From Ostrinia nubilalis (lineage: Eukaryota > Arthropoda > Insecta > Lepidoptera > Crambidae): 64,000 bases of DNA. Positions 1-9,900 of the stretch are shown one piece after another. The first letter of the stretch is position 1. Each line of letters starts with the position of its first letter. The translations under genes were made by a program, and so were the position numbers. The DNA lies in the NCBI RefSeq assembly GCF_963855985.1, contig NC_087093.1, positions 11,229,501-11,293,500 of the forward strand, read 5' to 3'. The notes beneath the pieces were generated by a model. The model saw only the letters and a program-made list of their open reading frames with translations, was not told the DNA's origin and made no database searches.

Positions 1-607
1 AAAGGGCAGGCAATATGATAAGCTTGCCCACTTATTTGGCGACAGATGCAGTTACTCATATGAATGTGCTGCAATAAATGCATTGAATTATGGCGGAACT
101 GGGGCAATTGGATAATGGGTATTGGTTTAACCTTTTCTAGAGCCTAAAATCTGTTTATTTACTTGTGCTCTTCAATACGTCGTGATATCTCGGATGTTAA
201 AATTAATATAAATGTATAACATATAGGACATATTATCATTCCTTTGTTTTTAATTTAAGAATACAATGAAACTTAGATAAGACTTCCTTTTATTTATTCC
301 TTCATATCATTTTTATAATTCTTCTACATTTCTCGTCGAGTACGTCTCTCTTATTATGATTGTTTTGAACAATGAAATGAATTATTGGTTAATGTAATCA
401 CTTTACTCCATAAATATCTTTCATATCGGTCTAAGCACAGTATCACAAAGTGATTACAAAATTATGAAAAGGATTAACAAAGTGACAATCAGAAACCATG
501 TGCAAGTTATGGAAAAATATCTTACAAAACACATCCTTTAGAAAATGAATCCAACTCTCTTTCTGCATGTTACTGCAACTATTTCAAGATATTCTCATGA
601 GACTTAC
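1..607. other. left edge, probable intron of gene C
   Basis: No coding exon or recognisable repeat is seen. If the exon at 608-704 is real, this stretch is the start of its first intron, because that exon ends in a good GTAAGT donor reading leftward. Confidence 0.35.
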
Positions 608-704
608 CCATAGAGGCTTGTGGGACTCTGCAAACAATATCGGTGAACACCACCAGCTTCCCATCTTCGAAACTCAAGTCGTCTTTGGCTGCTTCCATGT
701 CCAT
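608..704 (-). CDS. possible first coding exon of a third ABCG-like gene (gene C)
   Basis: An ATG at 704 opens a 32-codon frame that ends at a GTAAGT donor at 607-602. The peptide starts MDMEAAKDDLSFEDG and then has LVVFTDIVCRVP, which resembles the strand that begins ABCG nucleotide-binding domains; gene A has [10 protein letters not shown] at the same place. The exon ends in phase 1, exactly as exon 1 of gene A does, and a GC-rich patch lies upstream. The rest of the gene would lie left of the window on the minus strand, which fits a head-to-tail cluster. The match is short, so it could also be the first exon of an unrelated gene or chance. Confidence 0.42.
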
Positions 705-900
705 GTGTCAACAAAAACAGATCACTTCTAATGAGAACGGAAGATAACGTTTAACATAACGCGCGGAATTGGAAAATTGAGTGGAGACGGCGCGCGCGCA
801 GCGGCCCCGTGCACGACGCGTCTGGGACTGGGCTTGCGCAGCCGGGCTGCTTTCACCCACCTTAAGTACCGACTGGTAGAGATATGGCCCTGTTAGTGGC
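705..900 (-). promoter_or_regulatory. GC-rich upstream region of gene C exon 1
   Basis: Positions about 760-855 are rich in CG dinucleotides (a CGCGCGCG run near 790) in an otherwise AT-rich window. A similar GC-rich patch lies just upstream of exon 1 of gene A, so this may be the promoter of the gene starting at 704. No TATA box or initiator was assigned. Confidence 0.3.
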
Positions 901-977
901 TTAGTTCATACGGAATTCTTAAAAAGTGACTATTTTTGAACACGTGCTTACCGATTGAGATTGGCTACTGGTTTATT

Positions 978-1090
978 AAGGTTCCGTACCCAAGACTCCT
1001 ATTAAAAACTCCGCTGTGGCCCTCTGTCTGTCATGAACCGTATGAGTAAACAAACGGTTGATATTTCACAAGACGTTTGCTGCTATAAAA
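978..1090. repeat. dispersed GGTTCCGTACCC-type insect repeat fragment
   Basis: The stretch with GGTTCCGTACCCAAGACTCC and CTCTGTCTGTCATGAACCGT resembles a dispersed repeat common in lepidopteran introns. A shorter related piece (TTAGGGTTCCGTACC) lies near 35863. Identification is from memory of the repeat, not from a search. Confidence 0.4.
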
Positions 1091-1430
1091 ACATGAAAAT
1101 AAGAGTTTTTTTTATTTGATTTACGAGGTTATTAACAAATAACTACTGGTCATGGTGCAGTTTTTGAATCTTGCTTAAACTGCTTTTGTCCGGAACCTTT
1201 TGTGTGCGACTCCTCGCACTTGACATTGGATTTTAAAATATCATCGAAATAATCATTATGCGTTCGTAACCTAATTATCATTTACACCTGATGTGGATAT
1301 ATTGATAACATTTAGATAATGGTTTATTGTTGATTACCGAGTAACAATGTATTTGCCTACTTTTGAATGCGCCTGAGAGCGGTTTTGTTGCATACTCGTA
1401 GATCAACCTCTTTAATCCAATACTTTTATT

Positions 1431-2245
1431 TATTTATTTAAAACTTTAGCACACATAGAAACAATGCACTGTGGCGGACTTAATGCCGGATGGCATTCTC
1501 TGCCAGTCAACCACGGGCCATGCAGAAAGAGTAAGGCGGTGCAAAAAATTTACATTTAGAATAATATACCTACTTACATAAGATTACATACAATAAATGA
1601 CATAATATAAATAAATATAATAGACATACACATAAATACATAAACATAATAGTATTATAGATGTACACATCATTCATGTCTGAGATAACGAGAAAATGAC
1701 GAAAAAAGGTCATTCCTTGAAATGTTTGCGCAGAGCCTTTTTGAAAGTAAATTTGGAAGAAGGTTTGCGTAATTTGGCCGGAAGGTCGTTCCAGAGCCGT
1801 ACAGCGGAGACTAGGAAAGAGTTGGACATGAAGCCGGTGCTATGATGAGGGGTGGCAAGCTGAAGAGTCTGACTAGAGCGAAGATTTCTATTGTGAGTGG
1901 AGTGTAGGTACTGAAATTTATCTTTTAAATAAGATGGAGAGTCAGGATTGAGGAGAATTAAATGAAGCATACAAAGTGAACGAAGATATCTACGCTGTCT
2001 GATGGGAAGCCAACCAAGCTGCGAGCGAAAAGGTGAGATGTGGTCAAACTTGCGGAGGCCGAAGATAAATCTGATGCAGTTGTTCAAGAGGCGGTCCAGC
2101 TTGTTTAAAAGTTCTGTGAGATGTCCGTACAGCATACATCGCCATAGTCGAGGATAGGCAGGATCAGAGACTGAGCAAGTAAGGTCTTAGTGCTGGAAGG
2201 GAGGAAGTTTTTAAAGCGTTTTCTTAAGGGAGGAAGTTTTTAAAA
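1431..2245 (-). mobile_element. 5'-truncated non-LTR retrotransposon, 3' end
   Basis: The minus strand carries the last part of a LINE reverse-transcriptase protein (2135-1710, 141 residues). It has the C-terminal pattern of CR1/jockey-type elements: LGWLPIRQRR, then a SFLVSAVRLWNDLP motif and a basic end. A 3' untranslated part follows and ends at a TTTATTTATTTA tract near 1431-1442, which is the A-rich tail on the minus strand. The 5' portion is missing, as is usual for LINE insertions. A short 18-bp piece (AAGGGAGGAAGTTTTTAA) is repeated near 2195 and 2227. Confidence 0.75.
1710..2135 (-). pseudogene. C-terminal fragment of LINE ORF2 (reverse transcriptase)
   Basis: This open frame of 141 residues lacks the catalytic palm domain and keeps only the thumb and C-terminal region of a non-LTR reverse transcriptase. 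The conserved features are LGWLPIRQRRYLRSL and SAVRLWNDLPAKLRK. It is a dead fragment of the surrounding insertion, not a host gene. Confidence 0.75.
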
Positions 2246-2252
2246 CTTTTCA

Positions 2253-2423
2253 GGGCTTATTCCACTATTCCCCGTTGACAATCCCCGTCAACGGAGACAA
2301 GTGAACTTTTTGTTCACTTATCCCCGTTAACGCCAATTGGAGTTTATTTATTTCGTTAAAAATAAAAAAGTTCACTAATCCCCGTTGACGGGGATTGTCA
2401 ACGGGGAATAGTGGAATAAGCCC
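2253..2423. mobile_element. short inverted-repeat element (MITE) with direct repeats
   Basis: The ends are near-perfect inverted repeats of about 40 bp starting GGGCTTATTCCACTATTCCC and containing CCCCGTTGACAATCCCCGTC. The element is 171 bp. CTTTTCA occurs directly before it (2246-2252) and directly after it (2424-2430), which is a likely 7 to 8 bp target duplication. It has no coding capacity. Confidence 0.8.
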
Positions 2424-2851
2424 CTTTTCAGCTTTAAGTTGTTGACCCCGGTGTAGGGCATGTAATATCGGAAGGTTTTCAATTCCGATATTGGATTCCG
2501 ATATTAGATCTCAATATCGGAATTCCGATATTAATATCGGAATTGAGTATATGTGTTAAAAATTTTAAATATTTGGTTATATTCATATAATTTCTCGATT
2601 GTATACAGTAAAATAATGATTTTAATCAAAATATTCAATTTAGTACAAAATAACACTTCTTAAAATTATAATATTGAAGTATTAAAAACCATTTTGTATG
2701 TTATGGGTAACCATTGCATTTTGGTAACTGATAATGGGCCAATTATGGAAATGGACTCGCAAAGAATTTAAGTGTTTTTGTAAAACAGGTATCAAACAAA
2801 TTTTACTCCTTCAACCAATGTAAATGTCTATGGCTATATAATAAATGGCGC

Positions 2852-2856
<5 letters not shown>

Positions 2857-2905
<49 letters not shown>
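2857..2905 (+). repeat. poly(A) tract, 49 bases
   Basis: An uninterrupted run of A lies inside the hAT-like element. It may be the tail of a retroposed sequence, but no source sequence was recognised directly to its left. Such runs are also prone to length error in assemblies. Confidence 0.9.
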
Positions 2906-2907
<2 letters not shown>

Positions 2908-3039
2908 AATACTGGCGAACGATTTGAGAGTCATTCAAGTCACATGTGACAAACATTTTAGACAGTGGTATAAAACTTGAATATGCTTGTAATTTGTTCC
3001 TTTTTGATTATCGATGTACAACTGACAAAACCACGGGGC

Positions 3040-3262
3040 GTCATCATCGTCATCATTTCAACCCTATGACGTCCACTGCTGAACATAGGCCTCCCCCAAT
3101 AATTTCCACAATGGCTGGTTGGTGGCGGCCTGCTTCCAGCGCTTTCCTGCTACCTTTATGAGGTCGTCGGTCCACCTTGTGAATGGCAGCCTTATGCTGC
3201 GCTTTCCGGTACGTGGCCTCCACTCCAGAACCTTGCTGCCCCATCGGCCGTCACTTTTGCGT
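3040..3262 (-). mobile_element. RTE-type LINE, 3' segment in sense orientation
   Basis: Read on the minus strand, this encodes the end of an [24 protein letters not shown], then FTRWTDDLIKVAGKRW and YVQQWTS, followed by an ATGATGATG-type 3' tail near 3040. This tail segment is the most frequent dispersed repeat in the window (9221, 9690, 34126, 39601, 40315, 52313, 58040, 61126). Confidence 0.8.
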
Positions 3263-3795
3263 ACTAGGGCGGAATCGCTGGAAGACCTCGGCACAATGCT
3301 CGAAGACCTAATCGAGTCTCCCAACAGGTAGGCCTTGGACATGGACAAAACGAAGCTTATGACCATGTTCCTCCGCCCTACTTATTTTCGGTTGGGAGCC
3401 TGATTTTCGAGATTGTTGACAATATGTCAACCTCGGATAAACGATTCAGCTAAGTACATTCAATTTCGAGAAAGCGGTAAATCGTCAAATCCTACTCGGC
3501 TGGGCCGCGTTCGGGAAACTACACAACATCTTTTCGTCCAAAATACCTCAGTGCTTAAAGACGAAAGTCCTCAAACAATGTGTGTTACCAGTGATAATAT
3601 ACGGCTCGGAAACGTGGCCTCTTAAAGTTGCACAGCGTGCTATGAAGAGGGCTGTGCTTAATGTTTCTTTACGAGTTCGAATCAGAAATGAGAAGCCCTG
3701 TTTACGAACTAAAGTCGCTGACATAGCCCGATGGACTAGCAAGCTGAAGTGGCAATGGGCAGGGCACATAGTACGCAGAACTGACGGGCCATAGT
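3263..3795 (+). mobile_element. RTE-type LINE, upstream segment in inverted orientation
   Basis: The plus strand encodes the portion of the same ORF that should precede the 3' segment: DLGTMLEDLIESPNR, MDKTKLMTMF, YGSETWPLK, and [16 protein letters not shown] ending at about 3792. It carries stops and shifts. Its last residues adjoin in protein order the first residues of the reversed segment at 3262, so the two halves are head-to-head pieces of one element. Confidence 0.75.
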
Positions 3796-4163
3796 CCAAT
3801 TTTATTAATGTTTGGAAGGGAGTTGAGATGTCGTTTTTCATTGCTAAGACCAAGTACGGCAAGTGCTAAAATTGTTTTAGAACATGTTATGGTTAGTAAT
3901 TATTTGCAGTGGGACAAAAAGTGATGTTGAAAGACATGAGAAAATTATTGGTCTTTGCCAATCATGTACTTTGAGCTTTGTAGCAGGTTATGGCGCTTTT
4001 AAACGCTTTGTTTAAAGTTTCAATTGAAACCTTTATCTGATTCCGATATTACGATATTGGGATTTGGGTCGCTCAATATCGGAATTGTAATATCGGATCT
4101 CGTCTTCCGAGATTCCGATATTACGAGATTCCGAGATTCCGATATTCATGCCCTACCCCGGTG

Positions 4164-6530
4164 TCGTTCTTTAGCATTTCCATAGACAGACATTGATGGT
4201 AGAGCATAAAATAAAATAGATTCCAATAGTGTAACTGTTTTGAATTGAATTTTTTTTGTGTAAGTACCTACTTAGTGTACGAATAATAATCTAGCAAAAT
4301 GATACATTTTTACAAATAAATAAGAAAATGTAAGTTCAAAAGCAATTGACAGCATCTGTTGAGTTTAAGTAAATGTTGATTGCCCTGACCTGACTATCTG
4401 CACACGATCAGATAGTCTTTTATTGGTTTTGTACCAATGGAAAATACTTGTTTCGCTATTAAACTGTACCAAAAACCCAAAGATAACAGATTTAAATAAA
4501 CGCTATGTTAAAATGTTTAGAATTTTGTATTTCGGTTTGTATTAATACATTCATGCCATCATTAGTCAAAGTAGATACATTTGAATATTACAATTGTTAA
4601 AAATAAAAACTTACACGATCAATATAAAAAATATAGTAACACACAAGAATACAATATCAAAAAAATAAATTACCTACGTAAGAAATACCTACCTGAAAAC
4701 ATTGTAACTCTTAAAATAGTGATTTGTAGCAAGATATCGTTTTACTGTTTGCTACAGTGTGATATTTTGTAGGCCAGTGGCAGCAAAGTGTCTCAACTAT
4801 GAAAAGTCAGCAACTTTCGCCTCATTGGAGGGGAGACCATGATTAGAGAACGCAACGAACGATCTTTAAGCATGACATAAATTATCGTCTTGACTTGGAA
4901 AAAAAAATTAAGATGCAGTGTGAGAACTTTAGGAATTATTTTTTTTTGCCTGCGTTTATTGCACTGTTGAACTGGGTTCCATACGACGAACACTTTATAC
5001 GACGAAAAGTGGCCTGTAAGCCGATTCGTGAGCATGATACGATGGAATTTTGGCATCTTAGCCTAAATATAAGTAAAACTTTCATTAGAAGGATAATTAG
5101 GTATTAACTTAACCTACGCTCTACCTACCTATTTGAGCATTAGTTTGTGAAATATGTGTACTCAGTGCTTTTTTAAAAGATACTTATTTAGGCCTAATGT
5201 ATTTACTGGGCTTAATATTTCCTATTCATTTATAATATTTTATAGTTATATGCACGGTTGCACTTATTATACTCAGGGCTGCGGAAAAGTGAAGCGAATG
5301 TGATTTTTCTAAATAGGTATTATAGAGCACAATATTCCTTGATTCACACTGTGTAAGATTGGAATAACACAGGGTAGTTGAGGTATTTTCGCAAGGTACA
5401 GTGGAAGCTATAGTTAAGAAGAAAAAGGATTGTTCTATAAAAACTCGAAATAAATCAACTAGAGCGACAACAATGCATATTAGTTTATTTCTTTTACTCT
5501 TATCTGATGTACAGAGGACAATAAATGAAGATAAACACTGTGGCATCTTATACATAGTTGTATTAGGGGCAATTTTGCAACAAGAAGTTTCATGTGATAT
5601 CGTCTCTACCACAGCAATAATATCCGATAGCATTAATACAAAAAGGTGATACAATAAATAATCGTCATTTAATACAATACAAATACACTGTCACGCATCT
5701 TCACAAAACCCCGACACAGAGTATCAATATCCCATATTAGCAATATGTCATTTTGTTCTTTGCTGAACGAATAAAATAAGTATAAAAATCTCTTTTAACC
5801 TTAGGTATAAATCTATATCATTCAATAATATCTATGCTACAATTTATCTATCTACAAAGGCATTTATATTTGGTACCTATATTTGATTTATATTTATGTA
5901 CATTAACATCACAGATTAAGTACATAGTACTTATTGTATTTAAAGAAATCCTAGGTACTTGTACTCGTATAGTATTATCTTGTTCGATCCTTTGTTATTT
6001 TGGTTCTTGATATCACTTTACACCAAAATGGAAAAATACATATCTCTGTTAACTCATATCAGGAATGTACAGAAGTCCACTAAGATGTTACTATTTTTGA
6101 TTACATACGTTTCACTATTTTTCGTTTAAACTCAGCAATATAAAATGCACCATTGGTTCAAAAATATCTTCTCTAAAGCCTTTCAAGTACCTATAAATAA
6201 TACTAATTGGCTACACATGTTAAGTTTAATTGTAAACTGTCAAGATCCTGCACTGGACCAGATATCCCTTATTTTATAAACCATCGGTGTCATATTTTGA
6301 TGCCTTTTCCCACAAAACTATTCGAATCTCTTCGTTTAACTCACTCACCCTGGAATGTTTTAATTATAAAAGAGATTAAGCTAACCAAAAGCGATCTTCG
6401 CAGTAGATCCCCAATAGACCCAACCAACACAATTTGTCCCACATTATACAATTCAAAATCATCGAAGACAACCAACAATAGTGAACAAAATTGGAATGAT
6501 ATATCTTGAAATTGCACTAATAAAGATGGA
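4164..6530. other. AT-rich spacer downstream of gene A
   Basis: This stretch has no convincing gene. Short open frames here (for example 4581-4772, 5226-5654 and 6207-6509) are A/T-rich, lack recognisable motifs and show no splice or homology support. It separates the 3' end of gene A from the repeat block to the left. Confidence 0.6.
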
Positions 6531-6536
6531 TTTAAT
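6531..6536 (-). terminator. possible polyadenylation signal of gene A
   Basis: ATTAAA on the minus strand lies about 113 bases past the stop codon of gene A. It is a common variant signal, but this sequence is AT-rich, so chance occurrence is possible. Confidence 0.3.
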
Positions 6537-6648
6537 CTAAATTAGACTAAATCTTTACTTCGCAATTGCAATACTCTCATATTTACTTATCCAAGCTATG
6601 GCACTCTTAAATTAACAACACCAGTACCTGACAAGAACCTGATTAGCC

Positions 6649-6993
6649 TCACCATTTGTTCTTAAGTCTAATTTTTAGTATGATAAATGAAAGCACCGTA
6701 ACCACGAGGCCTATGGCGAGAAGAGCGATCATAACGATGATGTAGTTTTCGTTGGACATTTGTACGTCATCGATGAATTTCTTCGGGACGGTGTAGTGGC
6801 AGTAGATATCGGAGCAGGGCATCTTGGGCCGGTCCATGCCGAAGACGGCAAAGACCAGGCCCACCAGGCCGTGCTTCAGGAAGGAGATGTGGAACATCCA
6901 GCGGAATATCACCGGCGCGTCGCTGTACCTCAGGAAGAAGCCCGAGAATATCGTGAATGGCATTATGAAGAACGGCCCGAAGATCACTCCATT
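6649..6993 (-). CDS. gene A exon 10 (last exon)
   Basis: It encodes [20 protein letters not shown], the extracellular loop with cysteines ([10 protein letters not shown]), a final helix [20 protein letters not shown], a basic tail and TGA at 6649-6651. Confidence 0.93.
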   Translation of the reverse strand, partial: NGVIFGPFFIMPFTIFSGFFLRYSDAPVIFRWMFHISFLKHGLVGLVFAVFGMDRPKMPCSDIYCHYTVPKKFIDDVQMSNENYIIVMIALLAIGLVVTVLSFIILKIRLKNKW

Positions 6994-9900
6994 CTGAAAA
7001 GGTGCAAACGTATCTAATTAATTTCAATTCCAACAATTGCAAAAAAATTTCTATAGCTTAAACATGAGTAAAAAATCTGAAGATAAAGAATTGGTTGTCA
7101 TACCTTACGTAGACAACTAGACAACTTAGTTAATTGCATAATGTAAATACTTATTGTTCAGAATGTATTCGATCTTTTTGATGATAAGTAGACGGTTAAT
7201 TCTCACCTTGACATTGAACATCGATCCATTGAGGAGTCCGACACTGAGAGCGACGTACGAGACTAGCAGCAAGGTCCAGCAGAAAGTGCCAAAGCGGACA
7301 AACTCGGGAGGCATGCCCGTGAGCCAGTACACTATGCAGGCGTAGCTGACGGTGCAGATGGTCTGCGTGGGTAATGTTGATATCAGTGTGGCGATGTAGT
7401 ACGCGCCAGCCGTGTACCAACGGTTGAAATGCTCGCGCCGCACCACGGGAATTTGATCGGGAACTGAAAACACATAGGTATGTCTAAAATAACTGCCACA
7501 AATTCTGGTGTATCATCATCATCAGGTAATTTAGTCTCTCCTACAGAAATACGATCCTCTGCAATTTATTGGAGGCAAATGGATTTGATTGCACTCCCGA
7601 CGCTAACCAGATGAGTTAGGGAGGGCTGATATTCGCATCTTACGAGATCTTCGAGAACTCAAATCTTCTGATTACTTCAAAAGATTTAATTTCATTTCAA
7701 GTGCAGTATTTACAAGAGTTTAACCCATTAACTTTTTAAGAGTCTGGGTAGAGTGCGCTCTACAAACCTAGATCTTTTGACGATATTTATACAAGTAGAA
7801 CGAAGTTAGTGATTATAAAAAGAAGTTTGGACTGATGATATAAAACGATTAGTGAATGAAATGTGTAATACTTACAGTGAATGGAAACAGAACTGAAGGC
7901 GGTGAACATTAGGAACATAAGGCTGAAGTAAAGCATATTGTAGCTGTCTCTCACGTATTTCGCGTCCTCGCCGATGTTGTAGAACAGGAACCCAATGAAA
8001 AACGCCATCATACAATGTATTCCGACTATCGTAAGGCTAAAGGAGGGGTCTCGCCATATCGACTGAAAGAAAAATGGTTCCAATGTTACTTGTAGGTTCT
8101 TTCTGTGATTACAGATTTGAAATTATACTAGACTTTTAGTAAAAGCTTGCTTCAAAAGGTTGGCCTGAAGATATAAACTTAAAATTGGGAGTGGTGACTT
8201 CTAGTCGTCATAATTAAGCTTCTGGGGTAGACATTTGCCCAGCATGGGACTATTTCCACCTCTCATTAAAACTGCTGCAAATCATGTATAGCCAGGATCT
8301 TCAGCTTGACCGCCAATAAAAACCCAACCAGTGAAGGTTAAGTTTGTCCCGGGGGAAAGTTAAACTGTCATTGGACCCACGATGAAATTAATCAGAAGAA
8401 CCTTTGCCCAGCAATGAAGAACAAAATAAGCTTTCTTTTACAAGCTTTTATTTTCTTTTATAATGTTGGATGATAGTAAGTTTTACTTACCAAAAGAGAT
8501 CTTCTTGTGAGTGTAGTGAACTGTTTCCATACTGATGTGGAATACGTGCTTTTTAGTTTTAATAGTATTTTATTTGTTTGGCGTTCTTTCGGCGCCGGTA
8601 AACTAGTCAGGTACACATCGTCACTCCTTAAATTATTTTTTTCTGAAAAGAAGGAGTAGGTAAGGTTATTGTAATAAATAAATCTATGAAAGAGCGTACT
8701 GTATCGATCTTCAATAAATTGACAAAAGAGTTAATTAAGCTTTAAAGAATCAAACAAGATTATTGTCTTAATCATAATATGGAAAATGGTTGTAATTATC
8801 TTTTGTTACTAAGAATCCAAAGTAGGAACCTAATAACAAAGTAATAATTTACCAAAGTACCTGGTTAGGTACTTAAGAAGATTTGCCTATGTATTTAAAA
8901 TTACCTGTGTGACATAATAATTTTCATGAATTTTCAATTACAAAAGGCTTAAGAAAATATTTCGGACTAGCTTTTGCCCGCGGCTTCACCCGCGTGAAAT
9001 TTCGTTTGTCACAGATAGTCATAAATTATAGCTTATATGTTATTCTGAGTTATAAACAATAATACTGTGAAGTTTCATCAAAATCCGTTCAGTAGTTTTT
9101 GCGTGAAAGAGTAACAAACATCCAGACATCCACACTTTCGCATTTATAATATTAGTAGGATATTTGAATGTAGATGTAGACCTAAGTCAGGAGAAAAAAT
9201 CATGGATTAGTTTTATGTTATCATCATCATCATCATTTCAGCCATAGGACGTCCACTGCTGAACATAGGCCTCCCCTAATGATTTCCACAATGGCCGGTT
9301 GGTGGCGGCCTGCATCCTGGCTACGGTAGTTTTATGTTAAGTAACATTTAATTAATAGCTTGTCTTGCCATATCAATTTAGGTATTTAAATCGTAAATCG
9401 TCCCGTTAAATCAAATATTGTTTTACATGGTTTTAAAAACCGAGACATTTATTTCAATCTTTATCTGGCTTAACAGATAGTAAGTTCCATTCACGCGTTA
9501 ATAACGATTAGATATAATTAAACACTTACCTAAAAACTTATCATCAGTCTCATGAGAAATGTGATGTAGCCACCGATCGCACTTTCCGTTTCTCGAATAT
9601 CTTACTAATTCATTTGCATTCTCACTGCATATTTCGATAACTGTGGACAAAAAATAATATACAATTGTTTTTAATTATTCTATGAAAGCTTCATCATTTC
9701 AGATACAGGACGTCACTGCTGAACATATAAATCATTGGAGGAACCTCCGATGATTTCCAGATTGGCCAGTTGAAAGCTTAAAGCTTACATCTATATCTTA
9801 ACATCTGTGTGATAAAAATAAAAGCAAAATGAGTTTTCTCCCACACAAACTTGTTGTGCAGTGAGTTGTAAATAAATATTTAACTACCACAAACCACACA

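Larger units (their letters stand above)
2454..4155. mobile_element. hAT-like non-autonomous element with 8-bp target duplication
   Basis: The ends are inverted repeats starting TAGGGCATG, followed by many ATATCGGAAT/ATTCCGATAT subterminal repeats (2465-2550 and 4035-4148). CCCCGGTG flanks both ends exactly (2446-2453 and 4156-4163), the 8-bp duplication expected of hAT elements. No transposase is visible. The interior holds a run of 49 A residues and an inverted RTE fragment, so it has itself been a target for later insertions. Confidence 0.75.

Noticed and set aside
3053..3366. Overlapping open frames on both strands near 3.1-3.4 kb
   Set aside because: They are frames across RTE LINE remnants, not host genes.
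5226..5654. 142-codon minus-strand frame downstream of gene A
   Set aside because: No motif, no splice context and residue use typical of AT-rich noncoding sequence.
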